This document shows, in pieces, positions 43,605 to 52,517 of a stretch of DNA of 64,000 nucleotides. Origin of the DNA: Chryseobacterium cupriresistens. Lineage in GTDB: Bacteria; Bacteroidota; Bacteroidia; Flavobacteriales; Weeksellaceae. The translations under genes and the position numbers were made by a program. How positions within the stretch are numbered: position 1 is the stretch's first letter; each line of letters starts with the position of its first letter. The stretch covers positions 682,001-746,000 of the forward strand of contig NZ_JBKKJT010000003.1 of assembly GCF_046614675.1 (NCBI RefSeq). Direction: 5' to 3'. Below the pieces are notes generated by a model. That model was not told where the DNA came from. It did no database searches and saw nothing but the letters and a program-made list of their open reading frames with translations.

Positions 43605-43790
43605 CTTCATCAAACAGGAAAGGTTTTACTTAAGGTATATTAATAGGGAATCGTGTGAAAATCACGAGCTGTCGCGCAACTGTAAGTAAACACACCAAAA
43701 GTTTTTGTCCTTGCAGCTCCACTGCCAAAAGCGGGAAGGATGACGGAAACTGTTACAAGTCAGGAGACCTGCCTTTACTGAATTGACAAT
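43605..43790 (+). promoter_or_regulatory. Cobalamin riboswitch upstream of metE
   Basis: The AdoCbl-class core is visible: TTAATAGGGAAT near 43640, then the GTGTGAAAATCACGAGCTGTCGC hairpin split as GTGTGAAAATCAC and GCTGTCGCGCAACTGTAAG, a CCACTG segment near 43719 and the B12 box AAGTCAGGAGACCTGCC at 43757-43773. It lies about 180 bases before metE, the cobalamin-independent methionine synthase, a known partner of this riboswitch class. A palindrome, TTTCCTTTGTAAAGGAAA near 43847-43865, could be part of the expression platform. Confidence 0.9.
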
Positions 43791-43969
43791 GCTTTCGCGG
43801 TCTGAAGCTTTGGGGTCATATAGATGATATATCAGATTCGGGTATTTTCCTTTGTAAAGGAAATTACGCTGTCTGCCATGTCATGACTTTCCTGAAAATT
43901 CTTCCGATAAAACATTACGAAGCCTTTTAAAGAACTTTCCCAATAAGTTTAATTAAAAAGTTTAAAAAA

Positions 43970-46273
43970 ATGCAAACTCACATTCTTGGCTATCCGCGTA
44001 TTGGTAGCAAAAGAGAACTCAAAAAAGCCTGCGAGCAGTACTGGTCAGGTAAAATCCTTTTGGAAGAACTTCTGAATACCGGAAGAACTATCTGTAACCA
44101 AAACTGGAATATCCAGAAAGAAGCAGGGATAGACCTTATCCCGTGTAATGATTTTTCATACTATGATCAGGTATTGGATATGAGCCTTGTCGTAGGTGCT
44201 ATTCCAACACGGTATCATGAAGTGGTGCTTAAAAAAAACAATACTGAGCTGGATCTTTATTTTGCAATGGCAAGAGGATATCAGAAAGACGGATTGGATA
44301 TCACTGCCATGGAAATGACCAAGTGGTTCGATACCAACTATCACTACATCGTTCCGGAATTTTATAAAAATCAACAGTTTAAGCTCAGTTCAGATAAGAT
44401 TTTCAATGAATTTGCCGGAGCAAAACAAGCGGGAATCAATGCAAAACCGGTGATTATCGGACTGGTTTCTTATCTGTTATTAGGAAAAGAAAAAGAAGAG
44501 GGATTTGATAAGCTGAATTTGGCAGTAAATCTTCTTCCAGTCTATACCGAGATTTTAACCAAACTTCAGGATCAGGGTGCGGAATGGATTCAGTTTGATG
44601 AACCTTTTCTGGCGTTGGATTTAACAGAAAAAGCCAAAGAAACTTACCTTTCTGTGTATGCTGAAATCAGAAAACGTTTTCCGAAACTGAAATTTATCGT
44701 TGCCACTTATTTTGACGGATTAAAAGATAATGCATCAATTGCTGTTTCCCTTCCGGTGAATACATTGCATGTTGATCTGGTTAGAAATCCTGAGCAGCTG
44801 GATGATATTCTGAATGTTATTCCGGACAGTTTAAACCTTTCATTAGGACTGGTTGACGGTAGAAATATCTGGAAAAATGATTATGAAAAATCCTTGTCTT
44901 TCATCAGAAAAGCGGTTGAAAAATTAGGATCTGAAAGAATTTTCATTGCACCATCATGTTCATTGCTTCATTCACCCTGTGACCTGGATTTTGAAACCAG
45001 TCTTAACCCGGAAATTAAAAACTGGCTGGCTTTTGCAAAACAAAAAGTAAAGGAAGTCGTAACGCTTAAACAACTGGCTTCCGGAACGGAAAATGAACAG
45101 ATTTTTGAAGCATTTGAAGAAAATAAAAAAGCAATTGAGAGTAGAACAACTTCTTCTCTTATCCATAATGATCAGGTAAAACAAAGAGCCGATGCTGTTA
45201 CAGAAAAAGATGCTCAGAGAATAAACACCTTCAAAATCCGTAAAAAAGAGCAACAGGAAGTATTGCAGCTTCCTTTGTTCCCCACCACTACGATCGGATC
45301 ATTCCCGCAAACCGCAGAAGTGAGAAGCTGGAGAGCAAAATTCAAAAAAGGAGAACTTACTGCGGAACAATATGATATCTTACTGAAAGAGGAAACGCAG
45401 AGAACAATCCGCTGGCAGGAAGACATCGGAATTGATGTATTGGTTCATGGAGAATTTGAACGAAACGACATGGTGGAATATTTCGGAGAACAGCTGGAAG
45501 GATTTGTATTCACCCAAAACGGTTGGGTACAAAGTTACGGAAGCCGTTGTGTAAAACCCCCTGTGATCTTCGGTGATGTTTCCCGCCCGACTCCGATGAC
45601 GGTGTACTGGTCTCAATATGCCCAATCTCAGACTGAAAAATGGGTAAAAGGAATGTTGACAGGTCCGGTTACGATTTTACAGTGGTCTTTTGTACGTGAT
45701 GATCAGCCTCGTTCAGAAACTTGTAAGCAGATTGCTTTGGCAATCCGTGATGAGGTAGTGGACCTGGAAAAAGCAGGAATCAGAATTATTCAGATTGATG
45801 AGCCTGCCATCAGAGAAGGTCTTCCATTAAGAAAAACAGACTGGCAGAACTATTTGAAATGGGCAGTAGAAGCTTTCAGAATTTCAGCAAGCGGAGTAGA
45901 AGATGCTACCCAGATCCATACACATATGTGTTATTCCGAATTCAATGATATTATTGAAAACATTGCCGATATGGATGCAGACGTCATTACCATAGAATGC
46001 TCACGGTCTCAGATGGAACTGCTGAATGCTTTTGCAGATTTCAAATATCCGAATGAAATTGGTCCTGGAGTATACGATATTCACTCACCAAGAGTTCCGT
46101 CAAAAGAAGAAATGACTGAGCTGCTGAGAAAGGCTCAGAATGTCATTCCTGCCAATCAGCTCTGGGTAAATCCGGATTGCGGACTAAAGACAAGACACTG
46201 GGAAGAAACCGAAAAAGCTTTAATCGCAATGGTGGCTGCTGCCAAAGAAGCTTCAGTAGAATATGCACTTTAG
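43970..46273 (+). CDS. metE: Cobalamin-independent methionine synthase
   Basis: A 767-aa MetE that transfers a methyl group from methyltetrahydrofolate triglutamate to homocysteine. The N-terminal half (GYPRIGSKRELKKACEQYW) and C-terminal half (TTTIGSFPQTAEVRSWRAKF) are the two related barrels. Zinc ligands are seen in QIHTHMCYSEF (His, Cys) and NPDCGLKTRHW (Cys). The length is normal. Control by the upstream cobalamin riboswitch implies repression when B12 is available, which in turn implies that a B12-dependent MetH is encoded elsewhere. Confidence 0.98.
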   Translation: MQTHILGYPRIGSKRELKKACEQYWSGKILLEELLNTGRTICNQNWNIQKEAGIDLIPCNDFSYYDQVLDMSLVVGAIPTRYHEVVLKKNNTELDLYFAMARGYQKDGLDITAMEMTKWFDTNYHYIVPEFYKNQQFKLSSDKIFNEFAGAKQAGINAKPVIIGLVSYLLLGKEKEEGFDKLNLAVNLLPVYTEILTKLQDQGAEWIQFDEPFLALDLTEKAKETYLSVYAEIRKRFPKLKFIVATYFDGLKDNASIAVSLPVNTLHVDLVRNPEQLDDILNVIPDSLNLSLGLVDGRNIWKNDYEKSLSFIRKAVEKLGSERIFIAPSCSLLHSPCDLDFETSLNPEIKNWLAFAKQKVKEVVTLKQLASGTENEQIFEAFEENKKAIESRTTSSLIHNDQVKQRADAVTEKDAQRINTFKIRKKEQQEVLQLPLFPTTTIGSFPQTAEVRSWRAKFKKGELTAEQYDILLKEETQRTIRWQEDIGIDVLVHGEFERNDMVEYFGEQLEGFVFTQNGWVQSYGSRCVKPPVIFGDVSRPTPMTVYWSQYAQSQTEKWVKGMLTGPVTILQWSFVRDDQPRSETCKQIALAIRDEVVDLEKAGIRIIQIDEPAIREGLPLRKTDWQNYLKWAVEAFRISASGVEDATQIHTHMCYSEFNDIIENIADMDADVITIECSRSQMELLNAFADFKYPNEIGPGVYDIHSPRVPSKEEMTELLRKAQNVIPANQLWVNPDCGLKTRHWEETEKALIAMVAAAKEASVEYAL

Positions 46274-46304
46274 AAAACTTTTACAATAATTAGATTCAAT
46301 AATT

Positions 46305-46345
46305 AAGATCGTGTTATGATTTTCATGGCACGATCTGTTATTTTG
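46305..46345 (+). terminator. Terminator of metE
   Basis: An 8-bp stem AGATCGTG/CACGATCT, extended inward by ATGA/TCAT, followed by GTTATTTTG. It lies about 30 bases after the metE stop. Confidence 0.75.
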
Positions 46346-46535
46346 AATAAAATAATTAAAATATAAAATCTGTTTAAGCTTTTATATCCTCAAAGACAAA
46401 AAAAGATGTGATATTTTTAAACTATTAAAATTTTTGAAGAATAAAGTAGTTGAAAATCGTTCTGATTTAAAGTGTAAACAAACTTGTCTTCATAATCTTA
46501 ACACCTAATAGGATCTTAATGGTTCAAAATCTAAG

Positions 46536-47333
46536 TTATTTTGCCTGTAAAGCAGTTGGCGGATAGCCGAATTGTTTTTTAAAGGCAAATGAGAAATGGG
46601 ATAAATTTTCAAATCCAAGATCCAGATAAATATCAGAAACGGACTTTCCTTTTTGGCTTAGCAGAAAATGAGCTTCCTTTAATCTTCGAAGCTGCAGCCA
46701 TTGTCTTGGAGGGATTCCGAATATCTTTTGAAAATCCCTTTTAAATGCAGATAAACTGCGCCCCGTTAAATAAGCAAAACGCTCTACATTAACATTGAAG
46801 TGAAAGTTTTTATTCATAAAAGCTTCAATATCTATTTTATAAGGCTCGGAAAAATCAAACAGAATATCCTTAAGATCCGGATCGTAATTCAACAGTAAAA
46901 GGAGAGCTTCTTTTTGTTTAAGCCTCAGGATTTCTTCGGAAGCAGGAAGATCTTCATACGGTAATAATGAGTACATAAAAGAATGTAATGCCTTTTGCTC
47001 TGGTTTTATATAGGCCTGAACATTGTCCTTTTTTTCTGCCTGATACCCATATTCTCGGCTGAAATCATGAAGCATGGCATCGTCAAAATAGATGGATATA
47101 GTTCTGATTTCCCCGTTTTTGGGTGGATATTTTGCAAATTTTAATAAATGGTTTTTTCTGGCAGAATAGAGTTCTCCTTCTTTAAATATCGTTTTTGTGA
47201 TGCCATCATTAAGTTCCATTTCCCCGGAAAGTACCAGGCCGAGGCTGTGAATTCGTGCAAATTGTTCTCCTTCCCTGAATTCTGAAAAGTGACAGGAATA
47301 ATTGATGGGAAAAGGAATATTATTTTCGCTCAT
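46536..47333 (-). CDS. AraC-family regulator
   Basis: A 265-aa regulator with an N-terminal half that contains a cupin-like sensor (HSLGLVLSGEMELND) and a C-terminal double helix-turn-helix (VERFAYLTGRSLSAFKRDFQ, SVSDIYLDLGFENLSHFSFA, ending in the FGYPPTALQ signature). It is on the same strand as, and 115 bases downstream of, the aldehyde dehydrogenase gene, so it may control it. Confidence 0.9.
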   Translation of the reverse strand: MSENNIPFPINYSCHFSEFREGEQFARIHSLGLVLSGEMELNDGITKTIFKEGELYSARKNHLLKFAKYPPKNGEIRTISIYFDDAMLHDFSREYGYQAEKKDNVQAYIKPEQKALHSFMYSLLPYEDLPASEEILRLKQKEALLLLLNYDPDLKDILFDFSEPYKIDIEAFMNKNFHFNVNVERFAYLTGRSLSAFKRDFQKIFGIPPRQWLQLRRLKEAHFLLSQKGKSVSDIYLDLGFENLSHFSFAFKKQFGYPPTALQAK

Positions 47334-47448
47334 AGCTCAGAAAGTTGTTTCTTGATCAATTCTTATTCAAACTTACAAAACTTTTAAGGATCATAGAATC
47401 TCCACAGCAAAGCAATTCTGAGAATATTTTTGCTGTGAAGAGATCATA

Positions 47449-48864
47449 TTAAGCCAGAATCGTTTTGGGTTCCAGGTAAGCTTCCAGTCCGAATACACCA
47501 AACTCACGCCCAATACCGCTTTGCTTGAAACCACCGAAAGGAGCGTATGGATCGTGGGCAAACCCGTTAATACAGATTCTTCCGGCATCAATCTGTGCAG
47601 CTACACGTTCCGCATGTTCATGATTATCAGAACTGATATAAGCAGCAAGACCATAAGTAGTGTCATTGGCAATGGCAATTGCTTCTTCCTCATCAGCATA
47701 AGGAATAATAGACAGTACAGGCCCGAAAATCTCTTCCTGCGCGATACGCATATCATTACGGACATTGGTAAAGATGGTTGCTTTTACAAAATTACCGCTT
47801 TCAAGACCTTCCGGTTTTCCTTCACCACCTGCAAGCAGAACGGCTCCTTCTTCCTGTCCCAGACGGATATAACTTTGTACTCTTTCAAATTGTTTTACAC
47901 TCACCATAGGTCCTACAAGAGTATCTTCTTCAGCAGGATTTCCTACTTTTACCTGTCCGGCTGCTTTTTTAGCCAGTTCATTTACCTCCTCCAGTCTGTT
48001 TTGCGGAACCAATAATCGGGTAGGGGCGATGCAGGCCTGACCATTATTCATATAAGCCCCGAAAACAGCCATAGGAATTGCTTTTTCAAAATCGGCATCT
48101 TCAAGAATGATATTAGGAGACTTCCCTCCAAGTTCCAGGGTTACCCTTTTCATGGTGTCTACAGCTCCTTTGGCAATCGCTTTTCCTGTAAGTGTAGATC
48201 CGGTGAAAGAGATTTTTGCGATATCAGGATGCTGAGTAATTTCATTTCCAACTACATTTCCTAATCCGTTGACGATATTGAAAACTCCTTCCGGAAGGCC
48301 GGCTTCGTGGAAACATTCAGTAAGCAGCTGGGTTTGTGCCGCACTCATTTCGCTGGGTTTGATAACAGCGGTACACCCGGCAGCAATGGCAGTGGCAAGT
48401 TTATTACAGATAAAGCTGTTGCTGGCATTCCATGGGGTAATGATTCCAACTACACCTAAAGATTCAAAACGTACTTTGGAATGTCCCACCGTTCTTTCGA
48501 AATCATAAGATTCCAAAGTATTGATGGTGGCTGTAAAGGCAGAGACTGCATTTTGGACACTCATTCTGCTGAACTGTAAAGTTCCTCCATATTCATTCAC
48601 CATAACAGCAACCAACTCATCTTCTCTTTTGCTTACAGCATCGTGCAGTTTTCTGAGAAAATGGATCCTTTCTTCCTTTGTTGTTTTTGAAAAAGTTGTA
48701 AAAGCTTTCTTTGCTGCTGCAATGGCCATTCTGGTATCTTCTTCATTTCCCAGAACCACTTCTCCGGTTTTTTGGTTAGTAACGGGATTGATAAGATCAA
48801 AAGTTTCTGTTCCTCTTGGCGTAACAAATTCGCCGTTGATGTAAATTTTATTAATCTGATTCAT
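47449..48864 (-). CDS. NAD(P)-dependent aldehyde dehydrogenase
   Basis: A 471-aa aldehyde dehydrogenase. The ATG at 48864 (MNQINKIYINGEF) is used because it gives the normal family start; an in-frame longer version lacks homologous character. Motifs: nucleotide-binding ISFTGSTLTGKAI, the catalytic Glu in LELGGKSPN, and the nucleophilic Cys in NNGQACIAPTR. EEIFGPVLSIIPY and the C-terminal PFGGFKQSGIGREFG are typical. The substrate is unknown. Confidence 0.95.
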   Translation of the reverse strand: MNQINKIYINGEFVTPRGTETFDLINPVTNQKTGEVVLGNEEDTRMAIAAAKKAFTTFSKTTKEERIHFLRKLHDAVSKREDELVAVMVNEYGGTLQFSRMSVQNAVSAFTATINTLESYDFERTVGHSKVRFESLGVVGIITPWNASNSFICNKLATAIAAGCTAVIKPSEMSAAQTQLLTECFHEAGLPEGVFNIVNGLGNVVGNEITQHPDIAKISFTGSTLTGKAIAKGAVDTMKRVTLELGGKSPNIILEDADFEKAIPMAVFGAYMNNGQACIAPTRLLVPQNRLEEVNELAKKAAGQVKVGNPAEEDTLVGPMVSVKQFERVQSYIRLGQEEGAVLLAGGEGKPEGLESGNFVKATIFTNVRNDMRIAQEEIFGPVLSIIPYADEEEAIAIANDTTYGLAAYISSDNHEHAERVAAQIDAGRICINGFAHDPYAPFGGFKQSGIGREFGVFGLEAYLEPKTILA

Positions 48865-49359
48865 TTTTGATGATTTTAATACCACAAATTTCGGCAGAAA
48901 CGAAAAAGAGAGGTTTGTTGTAAAGCTCAATTTTTCTTTGTTGTATGGTCCATTGTAAAGCTTGTTCATTTTATTTTTGAATTTATCCGTAAAAAGTTCC
49001 GTTCTCCAATAAAATTGACTACTTTTATCATAACCAAGTAAATAAAACGTTTTGAGAACAACTCTTAAACTTATTTTCGCTTAGTATCAGTCTCAGTAAC
49101 CACAGGCTGATCGTTCTTTCGTTTGGGTAATTCTGCCCGAACAGGTTTTTATTTCATCCTATTATTTGTCGTATTCACTGTTAAAGGTGACTTTATCTCT
49201 GCTATTCCGGCTTTGACCAATGCTATTGATCAAAACTTTACTACATAGAGAAACTATAGCTTACCTCATCTTTGAATTATACTACAGAGGTATACCTTTC
49301 TGTAATGCGTGAATAATATGGAAAAAATCCAAAAAGAATATTAAGCACGATTATAAGTA
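48865..49359. other. Intergenic region between divergent ALDH and DUF1062 genes
   Basis: This 495-base stretch includes the ALDH promoter region near 48865-49000. From about 49116 to 49247 the plus strand has an open frame of 43 codons with a hydrophobic run (FYFILLFVVFTVKG) but no plausible start; it may be a gene remnant or chance. Nothing else is supported. Confidence 0.4.
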
Positions 49360-49995
49360 ATGAATGCCCAATATATCTGGGAGGTAAAAGCGAAAAATAC
49401 TCCCTTACTCAAAAAGAAATGCAATCAATGTAGCAGCGACAGATTTCAATGCAGTGATAAATTCAGACTGAATGCCCAGAAAAAGAATATTGATATATGG
49501 CTGATTTACCGGTGTGTAAAATGCAGCAATACCTATAATATGACCGTATTTTCAAGAATCAGAACAGAATCAATCAGTAAAGAAATATTCCGTAAATTCT
49601 CAGAAAACCATGCCGAAACTGCCTGGCAATACGCTTTCTCACAGGAAATAAGAAGAAAAAATAATGTGGAAGCCGACTGGGAAAGTGTGGAATATGAAAT
49701 TCTATACCCAAATTTTCCCGTAGAAGATCTTATGAATAGGGAAGATGAGTTCATTTCTTTTCAAATACAGTCTTCTTTTGATTTTAATATGAGAGTCTCA
49801 ACAGTCATGCGAATCTGTTTAGGGCTTTCATCATCTAAACTGAACCTCTTGCTTGCTTCAGGTAAGGTTTACTTTAATGAGAAGCCTCTTCAAAAGAAAT
49901 ATAAGTTCAAGAATGGAGATATTGTTGATATCAACAGGCAGGAGCTGATCAATATTTATCTTATCGGAAAAGAGGATTTTTTCTCAACACAGTAA
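49360..49995 (+). CDS. DUF1062 protein with zinc-ribbon-like N-terminus
   Basis: A 211-aa protein of the DUF1062 family. The N-terminus has two CxxC pairs (KKKCNQCSSDRF and YRCVKCSNTYNM) that suggest a zinc ribbon. The C-terminus (RVSTVMRICLGLSSSKLNLL, GKVYFNEKPLQKKYKFKNGD) resembles an S4-type RNA-binding fold. Function is unknown; the combination suggests a nucleic-acid contact. The start follows an AT-rich region without a clear promoter. A bidirectional terminator separates it from the convergent DoxX gene. Confidence 0.85.
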   Translation: MNAQYIWEVKAKNTPLLKKKCNQCSSDRFQCSDKFRLNAQKKNIDIWLIYRCVKCSNTYNMTVFSRIRTESISKEIFRKFSENHAETAWQYAFSQEIRRKNNVEADWESVEYEILYPNFPVEDLMNREDEFISFQIQSSFDFNMRVSTVMRICLGLSSSKLNLLLASGKVYFNEKPLQKKYKFKNGDIVDINRQELINIYLIGKEDFFSTQ

Positions 49996-50010
49996 ATGAT
50001 CAATCATTAT

Positions 50011-50045
50011 AAAAGCCTTCCGGTTGTTGATCGGGAGGCTTTTTA
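50011..50045. terminator. Bidirectional terminator
   Basis: Stem AAAAGCCTTCCG/CGGGAGGCTTTT (one G-T pair) with an 11-base loop, flanked by A and T runs, between two convergent genes (49360-49995 and 50075-50476). Confidence 0.87.
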
Positions 50046-50074
50046 TTGAGTTCACTTTATGTATTTCATTTGGA

Positions 50075-50476
50075 TTAATCCCACTTATTTTGGGTTGAAA
50101 CTGCATATTTTCCTGCGCCGGTAAAGAAAAAGCTTAAGCTTACAAGCATATAGATGACAAGCAGTTCCAAAGCCCAGCCTCCGAATTCATTAAGTTTGAA
50201 AATATTAGCTGTTTGCGCCAGTAGGGTAGCTGTGAAGCAATTGGCAGCAAAGATTAATCCTGCCAGACGAGCCCGAAATCCTATGATCAGCATGACAGGT
50301 GCAATAATTTCTCCTGCAAACACGCCATACGCAAAAAATGGCGGTAAGCCATGAATGCTCATCATATCTTCAATAAAACCAACTCCATGGATCACTTTAC
50401 TGATTCCATAAACCGACATTGGAAATGCAATTGCTATTCTGGTGATCAGTAATCCTGAATCAATGTTCTTTTTCAT
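50075..50476 (-). CDS. DoxX-family membrane protein
   Basis: A 133-aa protein with about four transmembrane helices (LLITRIAIAFPMSVYGISK, FAGEIIAPVMLIIGFRARLA). It belongs to the DoxX family and is a separate type from the protein at 16452. It is the last gene of a three-gene unit after the Crp-type regulator and a barrel-like protein. Confidence 0.85.
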   Translation of the reverse strand: MKKNIDSGLLITRIAIAFPMSVYGISKVIHGVGFIEDMMSIHGLPPFFAYGVFAGEIIAPVMLIIGFRARLAGLIFAANCFTATLLAQTANIFKLNEFGGWALELLVIYMLVSLSFFFTGAGKYAVSTQNKWD

Positions 50477-50490
50477 TTCTTATAAATTAT

Positions 50491-51111
50491 TTAAAAGTTA
50501 TATTTTACAAATGCCCCGATATTTTCCAGGGTCTTTTTTCCGTTATTAAACTGGTCGAAATTGGAAGCCAGCCCGTACATCATTTTATCCTTTTTCAGGC
50601 CCAGTCTGATAAACTGCAGCCCTCTGGGATATCCACTATTATCGAGGTTTCCAATAGCGAGTACACTGAAGTATCCTTTGAAATTTTCTGTCAGATAAGG
50701 GGTGTATTCAAATGATACAGACTGTTCCAGAGAAAATCCTTTCTGATACGTAGTTCCTATAGAGTAGGAAAGTGAATAGGAGGACTGGATGATTTTATAT
50801 TGCAGATAAATACTGAAAAATGCGCCGGGATTTTTCATTCCCAATGCCGCATTGGCACTAAGTCTTTTGGTAAGATTATACGAGAGGGTATTTCTGATGA
50901 AGAATATGTTTTCTTTATCTTTGGTATATTCTGTATCAAATAGGGTAAGATTGTTCAGTTTCAACCGTTCATTCAGCTGATAATTGATATTGTGCATATA
51001 AGTATAGGAGCGATGTCCTAAAACAAGATCCGGGGTATAGGAAAGCTGCTGTGCATTCAGGCTCAGGGAAGCTGATACAAGAGCTGTTATAGCGATAATT
51101 TTTGCCTTCAT
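50491..51111 (-). CDS. Small outer membrane beta-barrel-like protein
   Basis: A 206-aa protein with a signal peptide (IIAITALVSASLSLNAQQ) and regularly spaced amphipathic strands (RLSANAALGMKNPGAFFSIY, FSLEQSVSFEYTPYL), ending in KYNF, a terminal Phe. It probably forms an 8- or 10-stranded outer membrane barrel. No specific family recognised. The DoxX gene follows it 14 bases downstream. Confidence 0.75.
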   Translation of the reverse strand: MKAKIIAITALVSASLSLNAQQLSYTPDLVLGHRSYTYMHNINYQLNERLKLNNLTLFDTEYTKDKENIFFIRNTLSYNLTKRLSANAALGMKNPGAFFSIYLQYKIIQSSYSLSYSIGTTYQKGFSLEQSVSFEYTPYLTENFKGYFSVLAIGNLDNSGYPRGLQFIRLGLKKDKMMYGLASNFDQFNNGKKTLENIGAFVKYNF

Positions 51112-51176
51112 ATTTCACTCATTAAATTTCTGTGAGCAAAATTATTCAGGCCGGAACGGAATAAACTTAAGAAATC

Positions 51177-51779
51177 TTAAGAAACGTCAGACAGGTGTTT
51201 TTTTCTCAGATAGCTCAGATATTCTACGGTGATTCCGAGGTAGGAAGCGATCATGTATTGAGGAAAACGCTGTTCGATATTACGGTAAGCAGTGATAAAT
51301 GTGCGGTATTTGGTATAAGCATCAACGCGGGAATGTTCAAAGGTTCTTTCCTGTAACGTAACATAGGCACTCTGCATCTTCAGACGCCAGAACTCTGAGA
51401 CAGCCGGAACTTCTTTGTACAATGATTCCAGATTATTTTTACTGATCTGTATGATGGTGGTATCTTCATTAGCCTGAATAAACATTCTTGAAGGCAGTTC
51501 GCTAAGATAGCTGTAAAGATCATTCACCCACCAGTTTTCAATACCCAGCTGAGTGGTATTTTCTTTTCCTTTTTCATCAATATGGTACGCATAGAGGCTG
51601 CCCTGTGCAATGAAACGCATATGTCTGGAAACCTGTCCTTCGCGAAGCAGATAATCTTTCTTTTTAAGTTGTATAATCTCTAATTTGGAATTAATGCAGT
51701 CAATATCTTTATCTTCTAAAAAAACGATTTCTCGAAAGTGTTCTATAAGTTGTAAAACTATTGTATCTGTATCCATCAT
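51177..51779 (-). CDS. Crp/Fnr-family regulator
   Basis: A 200-aa regulator with an N-terminal cyclic-nucleotide-binding fold (KKKDYLLREGQVSRHMRFIA, then GSLYAYHIDEKG) and a C-terminal helical part with a reduced HTH (PQYMIASYLGITVEYLSYLR). The ATG at 51779 is preferred to an upstream GTG. In flavobacteria such proteins often control neighbouring genes of unknown function; here the barrel and DoxX genes follow on the same strand, 65 bases downstream. Confidence 0.9.
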   Translation of the reverse strand: MMDTDTIVLQLIEHFREIVFLEDKDIDCINSKLEIIQLKKKDYLLREGQVSRHMRFIAQGSLYAYHIDEKGKENTTQLGIENWWVNDLYSYLSELPSRMFIQANEDTTIIQISKNNLESLYKEVPAVSEFWRLKMQSAYVTLQERTFEHSRVDAYTKYRTFITAYRNIEQRFPQYMIASYLGITVEYLSYLRKKHLSDVS

Positions 51780-51851
51780 TAGATTTTGTACTATAGGCAC
51801 AAATTTACGTAAATATTAAATTACGGGATTAAGATGAAACAATTATACATA

Positions 51852-51888
51852 AGAAGACCACAATTTATTGTGTAAATTGTGGTCTTCT
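51852..51888 (-). terminator. Long perfect hairpin
   Basis: A 16-bp perfect stem (AGAAGACCACAATTTA/TAAATTGTGGTCTTCT) with a 5-base loop. It lies downstream of the 137-aa gene and upstream of the Crp-type gene on the minus strand. There is no U-tract, so it could also act as a processing or regulatory hairpin. Confidence 0.65.
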
Positions 51889-51907
51889 ACAACTAAGAAC
51901 TATTTAA

Positions 51908-52321
51908 CTACGATTCTGTTTTCAAATAACCATAATGCAAAGCTGTATCTTTTCCGAATAGACTTGAGAAAATATTCTGAAACTCATGGATATACTTACA
52001 TTTTATAGCATTCCCATATATTTTAAGCCCTTCCATTATTTTTCTGGAACTCAAGTCTATATCATATTTTATAAAAGCTTCCGGTCTTTCATACCGTATA
52101 CTCTGATCTGAACTGTCCGTTCGTGAAAAGCCGAGCTTTTCAAGCCATTCTTCCGTTATTTTAATCGGTTTAATGGATGCTGCCGGGACCGAAATACTTT
52201 GAATATCATTTTCAATTTTAACAAAATAAGCCTGTTCGACATTTTGAAAGATCTCTGTAATGGTATAAATCTGATTTTTATACTCAACCAAGTTCTTGAT
52301 TTTTAGATCTGCTACGTTCAT
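51908..52321 (-). CDS. Conserved bacteroidete protein of unknown function
   Basis: A 137-aa cytoplasmic protein. The pattern (LKIKNLVEYKNQIYTITEIF, KPIKITEEWLEKLGF, CKYIHEFQNIFSSLFGKD) matches a very common bacteroidete family that often occurs near mobile elements or as orphan genes; the PIxxTEEWLxKxGF and YxHxxQN marks are characteristic. Function is unknown. It stands alone, followed by a strong hairpin. Confidence 0.8.
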   Translation of the reverse strand: MNVADLKIKNLVEYKNQIYTITEIFQNVEQAYFVKIENDIQSISVPAASIKPIKITEEWLEKLGFSRTDSSDQSIRYERPEAFIKYDIDLSSRKIMEGLKIYGNAIKCKYIHEFQNIFSSLFGKDTALHYGYLKTES

Positions 52322-52517
52322 AATATTTTGATTTTAAATGGTGATATGGTAACAAGTAAAATAGCAAATAGTATGCCCGACATTGCGTTGTTAAATCTTG
52401 TATTGAATGAGATTAGGTTAAATTTTTGATATAAAAAATTAATAATACGTTAAAATAGTACACTATACGTGAATTATCACATAATCATGAAGTACCGGAT
52501 GTGGTATCTATGTGGTA

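Noticed and set aside
49116..49247. A hydrophobic 43-codon open frame in the gap before the DUF1062 gene
   Set aside because: It has no start codon with a plausible context and no recognisable similarity; it could be a gene remnant, but the evidence is too weak to list as a pseudogene.
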